From Nonomuraea sp. NEAU-A123 (lineage in GTDB: Bacteria; Actinomycetota; Actinomycetes; Streptosporangiales; Streptosporangiaceae): a stretch of DNA of 64,000 nt. A model generated the notes under the pieces. The model had not been told where the DNA came from. It saw nothing but the letters and a program-made list of their open reading frames with translations, and did not search any database. Positions within the stretch are counted from its first letter, which is position 1. Each line of letters starts with the position of its first letter. A program made the translations under genes and the position numbers. Location of the stretch: contig NZ_JAHFZZ010000035.1 in NCBI RefSeq assembly GCF_018603905.1, positions 38,330-102,329 on the forward strand, read 5' to 3'. Positions 26,068 to 33,858 of the stretch are shown here, piece after piece.

Positions 26068-27075
26068 GTGACCTACCACCGCCCAAGGGCCCTGTTCGCC
26101 CTGCGTCCCGTACACCTGCCGCTGCTGTTCCCGAATACGGTCCAGAACCGAATCGCGCAGTACGCTGATCTCGATCCGGCTTTCGCCGTTGAGCGCCTGG
26201 ACGATCCACGCATCGCCGCGTTGCTCCCCGAATTGGAAATCCTCATCACCGGCTGGGGTTGCCCGCCGCTCAACGACGCCTTCCTGGATTCCGCACCCAG
26301 GCTCAGGGCGGTTCTGCACGCGGCCGGCACCGTGAAGGCGCACGTGACCAAGGCCGTCTGGGACAGGGGCATCCTGGTGTCGTCGGCGGCCGAAGCGAAC
26401 GCGATCCCGGTAGCCGAATACGCGGTCGGCGCGATCCTGCTGGCCGGCAAGGGCGTGTTCGGAGCGCGCGAGCGTTACCGCGGCGACAGGACGTTCACGC
26501 CGGCCGAAGTGATGCCGGACGTCGGCAACTACGGACGCCGCATCGGCATCGTCGGAGCCTCGCGCATCGGGCGGCAGGTGATCTCACATCTCATTCGGCA
26601 CGACTTCACGGTCCACCTGTACGACCCGTACGCCGCCTCCGCCTCCGCCTCCGTGGAAGTGCCACGCCTGGAGCTTGAGGAACTGCTGGCCACCAGCGAC
26701 ATCGTCAGCCTGCACGCCCCCGCGACCCCAGAGACCCACCACATGCTCGATCGCGACCGGCTGGCCCTGTTGCCCGACGGCGCCGTGCTGATCAACACCG
26801 CGCAAGGCTCCCTGATAGACACCGATGCGCTCATCGACGAGCTCAAGACCGGCCGCATCTCCGCGATCCTCGACGTCACCACCCCGGAACCGCTCCCCGG
26901 CCAATCGGTCCTGTTCGATCTGCCCAACGTCTTCCTCACCCCCCACATCGCCGGTTCCCACGGCAACGAGCTGGCCAGGATGGGCGCCTCGATTGCTGAC
27001 GAGCTCGAACGCCTGGTCACCGGGCTCCCGCTGCGCCACCGAATCCACTACCAGGATCTCGACACCGCGGCCTGA
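26068..27075 (+). CDS. D-isomer specific 2-hydroxyacid dehydrogenase with substituted catalytic arginine
   Basis: A 335-residue NAD(P)-dependent oxidoreductase. It has an N-terminal substrate domain, a nucleotide-binding domain with RIGIVGASRIGRQV (about residues 150-163), then the catalytic region. The family triad is Arg (in NxARG), Glu (in EP) and His (in PH). Here the glutamate (TPEPLP) and histidine (TPHIAGS) are present, but the arginine position reads NTAQGSLID, glutamine encoded by CAA. Start GTG at 26068 follows GGGGGA by 7 bases. In the glycan operon it would reduce or oxidise a uronate-derived keto acid, but the missing arginine makes activity uncertain. Confidence 0.82.
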   Translation: MTYHRPRALFALRPVHLPLLFPNTVQNRIAQYADLDPAFAVERLDDPRIAALLPELEILITGWGCPPLNDAFLDSAPRLRAVLHAAGTVKAHVTKAVWDRGILVSSAAEANAIPVAEYAVGAILLAGKGVFGARERYRGDRTFTPAEVMPDVGNYGRRIGIVGASRIGRQVISHLIRHDFTVHLYDPYAASASASVEVPRLELEELLATSDIVSLHAPATPETHHMLDRDRLALLPDGAVLINTAQGSLIDTDALIDELKTGRISAILDVTTPEPLPGQSVLFDLPNVFLTPHIAGSHGNELARMGASIADELERLVTGLPLRHRIHYQDLDTAA

Positions 27076-27100
27076 ATTCGAGACGGACGGGCCGTACGCC

Positions 27101-27316
27101 TCAGCGTTGCCGGGGTGATACGGGTATCTCGTAGACGAGCTGGTAGCGGGCGCGCCCGCCGGCGAGAATTGCTCGGGCCTGCTCAGCACCTCGCGTACGT
27201 CTTCGCGCCTGCTCACCAACCAGGCGCCCAGCTCGGGTACGAAGGTAAGCCCACGAGTCCGGCAAGCCTCGGCATAAAGGGGATACGGGTCGCGGTAAAA
27301 GCCTGTGGGTTCACGT
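27101..27316 (-). pseudogene. Cytochrome P450 N-terminal fragment joined to an unrelated C-terminus
   Basis: The minus strand reads FYRDPYPLYAEACRTRGLTF and then VPELGAWLVSRREDVREVLS with RPEQF, the first helix region of bacterial P450s (about residues 15-70). After about 27170 the P450 pattern stops. A different frame gives GGRARYQLVYEIPVSPRQR and TGA at 27101-27103, a plausible C-terminus of some other protein. No haem-binding region exists here. An in-frame stop also lies just upstream of the fragment. Confidence 0.7.
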
Positions 27317-27503
27317 GCCTACAGTCGCGGGTCAGCTATCTATCGGACAAGCTTTGACAAAAGCCGCACCCGACGGTCGACTATTCCCCGCTATAACCTC
27401 ATAAAAAGCCGCCCAAGCGATCGCCTCGAATGTCGGATATACTACTGTTTAGTGGGTAATTTCCGATTTGATAGTCACAGCCCGGGATCATTCCGGAGGA
27501 GCT

Positions 27504-28772
27504 ATGACTCATAAAGGGCCCAGAGGCGGGTGGAGTAGCGATGAGTGTCCGGCGGGCGCCTTCGCACGACGGGCCTTCCTCCAGGGCACAGTCGCCGCCG
27601 GCCTCGTCGGAGCGGCGGGCGGAGGCCCGCTGGACCACGATGCCGACACGGCCGGGCGCAAGAACGCCGGCACAGGCACGATCCCGTTCCACGGCTACCA
27701 TCAGGCAGGCATCGCCACGCCTCCACAGCCGACCGGGACCTTCGCCTCCTTCGATGTGATGGTCGCTGACCGCACAGAGCTCACAGACCTGTTCCGGTCG
27801 CTCACTGCGGAGGCCCGCTTCCTTACCGCGGGCGGCATGCCGCCGAAGACGCCGCCGGACGACGGCATCCTGGGTCTCCAGGTCGTACCGGATGATCTCA
27901 CCTTCACCCTCGCCCTCGGCCGGACCCTCTTCGACGGCCGCTATGGACTGAGCTCCCGCAAACCGGCCCAGCTCGTCACCATGGAGCCCTTCCGCCACGA
28001 CGACCTGAACCCCGCGATGGCGCAGGGCGACCTGCTGATACAGCTGTGCGCCGCACACAGGGACACGCTGGTACACGCACTGCTCAGTGTTCTGGCGCGC
28101 ACCGGGGGCGCGATGAAGCCGCGCTGGCGTATCGACTGCCAGCGCAATCCGCCGCGCCCCGTCGGGATCCCGCGGGATTGGTTCGGTTTCAAGGACGGCA
28201 TCTCCAACCCGGACACCACGGACGCCGCCACGATGGACCAGCTGGTCTGGGTACAACCGCACACCGCTGAGCCCGCCTGGACGGCCGGCGGTACCTACCA
28301 GGTGCTGCGCAGCATCCACTTCAACCTCGACAAGTGGGCGAAGGTACCCCTTGCCGAGCAGGAGCGGATCTTCGGCCGCCGGAAGGCCAGCGGCGCCCCC
28401 ATGTACGACCTGGCCGACAACGCCTCGGACACCCTCGATCCCATCTACACCAACGACCCGCAGGGACTGGTCACCCCGCTGAACTCCCATGTCCGCCTCG
28501 CGAACCCGCAGACCCCGCAGACCGCGGCCACCAGCGCGATCCTGCGCCGCAGCTACGACTACAACCTGACTCTCGATCCACGCGGCGGCCTCGACCTAGG
28601 GCACGCGTTCTGCTGCTTCCAGCGCGAACTCAACACCTACATCGCCATGCAGACGCGGCTGGAAGGCGAAGCGCTGGTGCCGTTCATCAGTCCGCGAGGC
28701 GGAGGCTATTTCTTCGCCGTGCCGGGCGTGCGCGACGAGCACGACTACTACGCACGTGGCCTCCTGACCTGA
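27504..28772 (+). CDS. efeB: Tat-exported DyP-type haem peroxidase (EfeB-like)
   Basis: A 422-residue dye-decolourising peroxidase of the EfeB/deferrochelatase group. Tat signal FARRAFLQG then a glycine/alanine-rich hydrophobic stretch. The distal GxxDG motif is GFKDGISNPD, the proximal haem histidine is likely in LNSHVRLANP, and the arginine cluster is ILRRSYDY. It is predicted to act outside the membrane, removing electrons with peroxide or extracting iron from haem. ATG at 27504 has GGAGGA 6 bases upstream. Usual partners EfeU and EfeO are absent here; instead a YVTN propeller gene follows after 50 bases. The 150 bases upstream are unusually AT-rich, probably the promoter. Confidence 0.88.
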   Translation: MTHKGPRGGWSSDECPAGAFARRAFLQGTVAAGLVGAAGGGPLDHDADTAGRKNAGTGTIPFHGYHQAGIATPPQPTGTFASFDVMVADRTELTDLFRSLTAEARFLTAGGMPPKTPPDDGILGLQVVPDDLTFTLALGRTLFDGRYGLSSRKPAQLVTMEPFRHDDLNPAMAQGDLLIQLCAAHRDTLVHALLSVLARTGGAMKPRWRIDCQRNPPRPVGIPRDWFGFKDGISNPDTTDAATMDQLVWVQPHTAEPAWTAGGTYQVLRSIHFNLDKWAKVPLAEQERIFGRRKASGAPMYDLADNASDTLDPIYTNDPQGLVTPLNSHVRLANPQTPQTAATSAILRRSYDYNLTLDPRGGLDLGHAFCCFQRELNTYIAMQTRLEGEALVPFISPRGGGYFFAVPGVRDEHDYYARGLLT

Positions 28773-28822
28773 CCGTCGCCTGGGTGCCGGGGCCACGGAC
28801 CGAACGCTGCGAGGTGCACAGG

Positions 28823-29848
28823 ATGGATGTTTCCCGGCAAAGCCGAGTCGGCGTCACCGGTCGACAGCACAGGACGGCGCTGCGGGCGCTATGGGGGTTC
28901 CTGATCGGAGTCCTGTTGGTATCGGGTCTCCCCACCGCGTCGGCTGCGGCCGTCCTTCCGCGCGCCGGCAGTCGCATATACGTCACCAACCAGCTCGACG
29001 ACACGGTCTCCGTGATCGATGCCAGCACGAACAAGGTCACCGCGACCGTACCGGCGGGAACGGCGCCCGAAGGCATCGCGGTCGCCCGCGACGGCAGGCA
29101 CGCGTACATCGCCAACGCCGGATCGGCCCAAGTCTCAGTACTCGACACCCAGACCAACAAGATCGTCGCGACCGTGCCGGTCGGGAAGAGTCCCACCGGT
29201 GTCGACCTGAGCCCGGACGGCAGGTTCCTCTACGTCGCCAACGGCGGCTCGAACAGCGTCTCCGTACTCGACACCCGCGCCAACCGGGTATCCGCGTCCA
29301 TCCCGGTCGGCATCTCCCCGGTGAACGTGGCCGTCAGCCGCGACGGCGCTACGGCCTACGTCGCCAATGCCGGGTCGGGCAGCGTGTCGATCGTCGACAC
29401 CGGTACGCATCGGGCCGTCCGGACCCTGCCCGCGGGGCGTTCTCCTGTCGGCGTCGCCGTCACCCCGGATGGCGGGTCGGCCTATGTCGCCGACGAGATG
29501 ACAGGGAGCGTCGCGGTGGTCGCCATTCGTACCGGTACGGTCACGGCCAAGGTGCCGGTCGGCGGCGGCCCCTTCGATGTGGCACTCGGACCGGACGGCC
29601 GCTCGGCCTACGTCGCTGTTCTCGGGCCGGGAAACGTCGCGGTCATTGATACCGGAAGCCACCGCGTCTCGACCGTTTCCGTGGGCCCTCCGGGTACCGA
29701 TCCGTTCAATGTGGCGGTCACCTCCAACGCGGTGTACGTCACCGAGCAGGGGGCGGGCACCCTCACGGTCATCGACCCCAAGACCCTCAAGGTGGTGGCA
29801 ACGGTTACGGTCGGCAACAGCCCGTACGGCGTGGCAGTGAGCCCATGA
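28823..29848 (+). CDS. Secreted YVTN-family beta-propeller protein
   Basis: 341 residues. The N-terminus is a signal peptide or anchor (LRALWGFLIGVLLVSGLPTA, about residues 20-39). It is followed by about seven 42-residue repeats, each with YV(A/T)N, VSV(I/L)D and a closing (T)VPVG..P.GV.VSPDG pattern, forming a seven-bladed propeller. No catalytic residues are recognisable; such domains bind partners or surface ligands. Start at 28823 with GAGG nearby upstream. It lies directly behind the DyP peroxidase and may be co-transcribed, giving an exported pair. Confidence 0.85.
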   Translation: MDVSRQSRVGVTGRQHRTALRALWGFLIGVLLVSGLPTASAAAVLPRAGSRIYVTNQLDDTVSVIDASTNKVTATVPAGTAPEGIAVARDGRHAYIANAGSAQVSVLDTQTNKIVATVPVGKSPTGVDLSPDGRFLYVANGGSNSVSVLDTRANRVSASIPVGISPVNVAVSRDGATAYVANAGSGSVSIVDTGTHRAVRTLPAGRSPVGVAVTPDGGSAYVADEMTGSVAVVAIRTGTVTAKVPVGGGPFDVALGPDGRSAYVAVLGPGNVAVIDTGSHRVSTVSVGPPGTDPFNVAVTSNAVYVTEQGAGTLTVIDPKTLKVVATVTVGNSPYGVAVSP

Positions 29849-29939
29849 CGGAAGCGCCGGGCGGCCCCCTCATGCCGACAGCGCTACCGATCCGTTTACC
29901 TTCATGTCCATGCCCCGCCGACAAGCTCCACACCCTCGC

Positions 29940-30300
29940 GGCGTCAGGCGTCCCGGGTGAAGCTGATCGTCAACAGCTGGATGGCCGCCTCGGTCGTGGC
30001 CATGGCCGACACCCTGCTCGCCTGCCGGCAGTTGGGCGTGGATCCTGGCCTGGTGCTGCAGGTGCTGGACGACGGGCCTCTGCGCATGCCGTACGCGATG
30101 CAGAAGGCCGAAGAGATGCGTGCTGGCAGCTACCCGCCCGGATTCCCGCTCGCCCTCGCGCTCAAAGATCTCGACCTGCTGGCCGGCGAGCGCGATCTCC
30201 CCTCCCCGTTGTCCGGCGTCCTGCAACAGGCGCTGCAGCAGGCGGTCGAGGAAGCCACGGCCGCGAGGACATCGCCGCTGTCGCCGAAGGTCGGGAAGTG
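29940..30300 (+). pseudogene. C-terminal fragment of a 3-hydroxyisobutyrate dehydrogenase-like oxidoreductase
   Basis: Reading from ASRVKLIVNSWMAASVVAMA through GFPLALALKDLDLLAGERDL gives the helical C-terminal domain of the NAD(P)-dependent beta-hydroxyacid dehydrogenase family, including the lysine-asparagine (KLIVN) and K-D (LKDLDL) segments. The nucleotide-binding half is absent. Near 30255 the frame shifts: the natural ending GREDIAAVAEG is read one base off, while the open frame runs on into unrelated sequence to 30430. It is a dead fragment. Confidence 0.75.
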
Positions 30301-30365
30301 CACCGTTCATCCACTGGTTGACCGGCAGGTGAGGGACCGCACCTTGGCATGTGGTCGCTTCAGCG

Positions 30366-30442
30366 GGCAGCCCATCCCCGCCAGTGATCGTCGGGCGAAC
30401 GATGCGCGGAGCGGGCTGCCGATGGGCTGATCATTGGCGGGA
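30366..30442. other. Interlocked inverted repeats at the 3' end of the Dps gene
   Basis: Arm A (30368-30376, CAGCCCATC) pairs exactly with A' (30421-30429). Arm B (30376-30389) pairs with B' (30429-30441) over 13 bases with one G-U. The order is A-B-A'-B', which cannot form one simple hairpin: either stem, or a pseudoknot, is possible. B' overlaps the Dps stop. It may be the dps terminator region. Confidence 0.4.
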
Positions 30443-31033
30443 GGGCTCGACCAGCGGGGTGTCGACCAGATGCTCGATCAGGAACCAGGTCTGCAACTCG
30501 CCGGTGCGGATGACCTCGGAGACCAGCAGGTCGTTGGTGCCGTCGTCGCCCATCTCCTGAGCGCGGGCGGCTGCGTCGTGACAGGCGACCAGGATGGTCT
30601 CGTGGGCCTCGACCAGGCGCGAGAGCATGGCTGGTACCTCCTCGCAGCCGTTGGGCGGGCGTGGGATCACGGTGATCTCGGCCACGTGGCGCGGGTCCCC
30701 GACCGCGACGCCACCGAGGGTTTGAACCCGCTCGGCCAGGGCGTCCACGAGTTCGAGCTGCTCGTCGGCGTGCTTGTCCAGCAGTAGGTGGAGCTGGTAG
30801 AAGGTCGGGCCGCGCATCAGCCAGTGGTGCTTCTTGTACAGGCTGTAGAGGATTTGAGTGTCGGCGAGGATCTGGTTGAGCCGCTGGCAGGAGTATTCGC
30901 GCGCGTCCGCGGAGAGGCCGAGTGGGAACATCCGCACGGTGTCGAACCCTTGGATCTCCGCACCGTTGACGTGGAGCCACGGCTGGCTGCTGGCCTTGGG
31001 CCGGGTGGCTTTGGCAGAGCGCTTGATCGCCAT
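30431..31033 (-). CDS. dps: Dps family DNA-binding ferritin-like protein
   Basis: A 200-residue protein. A lysine-rich N-terminal tail (MAIKRSAKATRPKASSQPW) suggests DNA binding. Then a four-helix bundle carries the inter-subunit ferroxidase residues: histidines in SLYKKHHWLMRGPTF and the acidic set in LLDKHADEQLELVD. It should oxidise and store iron and shield DNA under stress or starvation. Start ATG at 31033 has AAGGAGG 5 bases upstream; the frame extends further but without homology. Together with the nearby EfeB-like peroxidase it makes an iron/peroxide theme. Confidence 0.93.
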   Translation of the reverse strand: MAIKRSAKATRPKASSQPWLHVNGAEIQGFDTVRMFPLGLSADAREYSCQRLNQILADTQILYSLYKKHHWLMRGPTFYQLHLLLDKHADEQLELVDALAERVQTLGGVAVGDPRHVAEITVIPRPPNGCEEVPAMLSRLVEAHETILVACHDAAARAQEMGDDGTNDLLVSEVIRTGELQTWFLIEHLVDTPLVEPSRQ

Positions 31034-31158
31034 GTGTGCCTCCTTGGACGAACCAACAGAATCGGTCGCCTGGAGCCTGCCCGGCGCTACCTCAACAACC
31101 ACCACGGACGTGTGCAAAAAGGCGTCAAGTCAGGCCGTCCGGCAACGCCCACCTGGCC

Positions 31159-31512
31159 TCAACTGTGCTGGGGTCCGACAAGAACGCCGGGGGATGACAG
31201 ACCGGCTTCCCATCCACCGTCCGACACGTGCGAGACGCAGAAGCGGGCCCAGATGATCCGGCTCTCCGGCCCGGCGAAGGCGAGCGTGTGATGGGCGCAC
31301 CCGCCTTGCGGGGCGTCCAGCTCCCAATAGTTGTCGAAAGGCCGGATGGCCCGGTTTCCTACCCGGACCACGACGACGGTCTTGTCCTTGACCCAGTCAC
31401 ACACCGTGAAGCTCTTCAGATCGTCGAACACCGTCGCCCGTCCGACATCGGCCCGGCCATCCACCCGGCGCACGCCCTGGGCATGCGCCGGAGCCGGGGA
31501 CAACGCGATCAA
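31159..31512 (-). CDS. Small hypothetical, possibly exported protein
   Basis: 117 residues from a TTG start. The first residues (IALSPAPAHAQG) look like the end of a signal peptide whose hydrophobic core may be read upstream (LLRPALIALSPAPAHA), but an in-frame stop precedes it and no good start exists. It is therefore either 5'-truncated or a shifted start. The body has two cysteines (VCDWV, FCVSHV) and a GGCAHH segment, compatible with a small disulphide-bonded secreted protein. Family not recognised. Confidence 0.4.
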   Translation of the reverse strand: MIALSPAPAHAQGVRRVDGRADVGRATVFDDLKSFTVCDWVKDKTVVVVRVGNRAIRPFDNYWELDAPQGGCAHHTLAFAGPESRIIWARFCVSHVSDGGWEAGLSSPGVLVGPQHS

Positions 31513-31616
31513 GGCGGGCCGAAGTAGTCGGATTCGGAGTCGAGTTCATCCTTGGTGGCGTAGCCGAGCGTCACCAGCGCCGCGCGAGTTGCCTTAGTCG
31601 GACTCGTCCCCCTATC

Positions 31617-31635
31617 TTAGAATAATCGTTCCAAG
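31617..31635. promoter_or_regulatory. Candidate TetR operator with promoter
   Basis: TTAGAATAATCGTTCCAAG is an imperfect dyad (TTAGAA with TTCCAA, 5 of 6) in an AT-rich island directly before the TetR gene. TAGAAT or TATCTT could be the -10 element. Confidence 0.45.
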
Positions 31636-31647
31636 ATGGAGGTGTCG

Positions 31648-32223
31648 GTGCCGGATGTGAAGCACTTCGATCCCGATGCGGTGCTCGAGCAGGTTGAGCA
31701 ACTGTTCTGGCAGCGCGGTACCGCCTCGACGGGTGTCTCGGAGGTCGTGGCGGTGACCGGGCTCAGCAGGTCCAGCCTGTACGCCACCTTCGGTGGTAAG
31801 CGGGAGCTGTACGTCAAGGCGCTGCGGCGTTATGTCGAGCAGCGGTCGCGGCCGGTGTTCGACCGCTTGGCCGCCGACGATCGCGGGTTGCCCGCGATCG
31901 TGGACTTCTTCGACCGGCTGATCCAAGCCAGGTGCACGGGCGAGCACGCGCGCTGGGGATGCATGGTCTCCAACGCCCACGCCGGGTCCGAAAGCGGCGA
32001 TCCGGAGGTCCGGCGCGTGCTGGACCTCCATCAGGAGCGGCTGCTTACGGCCATGCACGCCGCCTTGTCGAAGGCGCGGCTTCGCCCGGGTCTGGACCTG
32101 GACGCGACCGCCGACCTGCTCACCCTGCTGGCCTACGGCGTGAACCTGCGTTCGCGAGCCGGCGCCGACCCCTCCCACCTGCGGGCCGCCGTGGCGGCTG
32201 CCCTCGACCCCCTTCGACCATGA
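31648..32223 (+). CDS. TetR/AcrR family regulator
   Basis: A 191-residue repressor. Helix-turn-helix: GVSEVVAVTGLSRSSLYATFGGKRELYVKA (about residues 28-57). The C-terminal ligand domain contains CMVSNAHAG, typical of the subgroup that regulates small dehydrogenase or dehalogenase genes. I place the start at GTG 31648 because GGAGG (31638-31642) lies 5 bases before it; an in-frame ATG at 31636 overlaps that ribosome site. The haloacid dehalogenase gene follows after 10 bases and is the probable target. Confidence 0.88.
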   Translation: MPDVKHFDPDAVLEQVEQLFWQRGTASTGVSEVVAVTGLSRSSLYATFGGKRELYVKALRRYVEQRSRPVFDRLAADDRGLPAIVDFFDRLIQARCTGEHARWGCMVSNAHAGSESGDPEVRRVLDLHQERLLTAMHAALSKARLRPGLDLDATADLLTLLAYGVNLRSRAGADPSHLRAAVAAALDPLRP

Positions 32224-32233
32224 GGAGAAACCC

Positions 32234-32917
32234 ATGACCGGCAACCTGGCCGCGAGACCGCAAGTAGTGATCTTCGATGTGAACGAGACGCTCACCGACA
32301 TGGAGCCGTTGCGGGCCCGGTTCGAAGAAGTCGGGCTGTCTGGGGACCTGATGGCTGCCTGGTTCGCGGGTGTGCTGCGCGACGGGTTCGCGCTCACCGC
32401 GGCAGGCGCGTACGCCGAGTTCGCCGCCATCGCCGCCGACGTGCTCAGGGGATTGCTCGCCGGCCGGGAAGCGGACCCTGACAAGGCCATCGGCCATGTT
32501 CTGCGCGGCTTCACCGAACTGCGGGTGCATCCCGACGTCCCTGACGGGATGCGGATGCTGCGCGAGAGTGGCGTGCGGCTGTTCACCATGACTAACGGCG
32601 CGGCGGCGATGACCGAGGGGATCCTGGCCCGCGAGGGGCTGCTCGAACTGGTGGAGGCGAGACTGGACGTGAGCGGTCCCCGGGTGTGGAAGCCCGCCCG
32701 CGCCGCCTATGAGTACGCGGTCGATCGCACCGGAGTGCGGCCCGATCAGGCGGCCCTGGTCGCCGTACACCCCTGGGACATCGACGGCGCCCAGCGGGCC
32801 GGCCTGACCGGGGCCTGGCTGGACCGGCGCGGCACCCCATACCCGAGCGTGATGACCGCCCCGCGGATATCAGCCCCCGACCTCAAGGCACTGGCGACCC
32901 TGTGGCTGGATGCGTGA
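32234..32917 (+). CDS. Type II haloacid dehalogenase (HAD superfamily)
   Basis: 227 residues. The nucleophile aspartate is in VIFDVNETLTDM (residues 11-22), a helical cap follows, motif II is FTMTNGAA, and the lysine and late acidic motif are in RVWKPARAAYEYAV and AVHPWDIDGA. It hydrolyses 2-haloalkanoic acids or a related substrate by an aspartyl-ester route, in the cytosol. Ribosome site GAGGAG 6 bases before ATG. It is co-transcribed with the TetR gene, so induction by its substrate is plausible. Confidence 0.9.
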   Translation: MTGNLAARPQVVIFDVNETLTDMEPLRARFEEVGLSGDLMAAWFAGVLRDGFALTAAGAYAEFAAIAADVLRGLLAGREADPDKAIGHVLRGFTELRVHPDVPDGMRMLRESGVRLFTMTNGAAAMTEGILAREGLLELVEARLDVSGPRVWKPARAAYEYAVDRTGVRPDQAALVAVHPWDIDGAQRAGLTGAWLDRRGTPYPSVMTAPRISAPDLKALATLWLDA

Positions 32918-32919
32918 CG

Positions 32920-33182
32920 TCAGGAACTTCCGCCGGACGCGTGAGCCCGCCAGTTAACGAGAACGTCTTGTCCGGCTGTCGCGGCGTCCACGATCGGATC
33001 ATCGGTGGCCTGTCCGGTGAAGACACGCAGCTCGTACCAGCCCTAATACAGGACATACAGCCCGGCCAGCATGAGCAGAGCACCACTGACCCGGGACGCG
33101 TACGGCAGCAGCCGCCACAGTCTGGCCGCCGCGGCGGCGCCGCCGAGCACACCGGCCCCGGACAGGGTGGGATTGCGATCAT
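32920..33182 (-). pseudogene. C-terminal remnant of a CcdA/DsbD-type membrane protein
   Basis: The minus strand reads RLWRLLPYASRVSGALLMLA and GLYVLY, then TAG in place of an expected tyrosine codon. It continues GWYELRVFTGQATDDPIVDA and ends LVNWRAHASGGSS with TGA at 32920-32922. This is the last transmembrane helix and tail of cytochrome c biogenesis CcdA-family proteins. The upstream majority of the gene is absent and a nonsense codon interrupts the rest. Confidence 0.7.
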
Positions 33183-33203
33183 GGCGCGGGTGGCGGGCGC
33201 TGC

Positions 33204-33476
33204 ATGCATCCGCAGCAGGTCAGCGACCAGTTCTACCTGCTGTCCTTCGAGGGGGGCTGCTGCCGGTGCGGCTGCACGACCTGCGCCACGGCGCCGCCTC
33301 GCTCATGCTCGCCGCCGGAGTCGATCTGAAGATCTTGCAGGAAACCCTGGGGCACGTCTCCGTCCACCTTCACCCGCGACACCTACACCAGCGTCTACTC
33401 TGCTGGTCACGAGCGGCCTGGTGGGCAAGACGAGCCGACTTGGACAACGCTTGACCGCGCGTTAGACCATTGCTGA
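33204..33476 (+). pseudogene. Tyrosine recombinase (phage/ICE integrase) C-terminal remnant
   Basis: HPQQVSDQFYLLSFEGG is followed, one frame over at a run of six G (33251-33256), by LPVRLHDLRHGAASLMLAAG and VDLKILQETLGHVS. A second shift near 33360 gives STFTRDTYTSVYSAGHERP. These are the HxLRH and LGH boxes and the region of the nucleophile tyrosine (DTYTSV) of actinobacterial integrases. The N-terminal two thirds are missing. Its 3' end points at the 3' end of the tRNA 200 bases on, the usual geometry of an integrated element. Confidence 0.78.
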
Positions 33477-33677
33477 CCGGCGACGTTGTGCAGACCTCCT
33501 GGCTTGATCTTCTGATGGTCATCTCTGGGGACTGAGCTGGCTGTGACCGCCTAAACGATCCACCGCGATACACGGTCCGTAAACAAGGGCAACCACCGAG
33601 CGACCAACCATGATCAACAACGCGATCGAAGGCTGGTGAGAACCGAGAAACCCCGGCTCAACAGCGGTATTGGAGAG

Positions 33678-33751
33678 TAGGGCGGGTGGGACTTGAACCC
33701 ACGACCCACGGATTATGAGTCCGATGCTCTGACCGGCTGAGCTACCGCCCC
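33678..33751 (-). tRNA. tRNA with CAU anticodon (elongator Met or Ile2)
   Basis: A complete cloverleaf on the minus strand: acceptor GGGGCGG pairing with CCGCCCT (one G-U), D-arm with GCTCAGCCGGTCAGAGC, anticodon stem TCGGA...TCCG(T) around CTCATAA, and T-arm GTGGGTTCAAGTCCCAC. CCA is not encoded (ACT follows). Anticodon CAT alone cannot separate elongator methionine from the lysidine-modified isoleucine tRNA. The GTTCAAGTCC T-arm resembles the Ile2 type, which is a weak hint. Confidence 0.93.
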
Positions 33752-33858
33752 TTGCAAACATGCATCCTTCCACACCTGAGCCACCATGCCAGCATAGATC
33801 GTCCTCGTTCACTCAGCGCGTACGCCAACGGTTGTGATCGGCCGGTAGCGTCGGTGGT

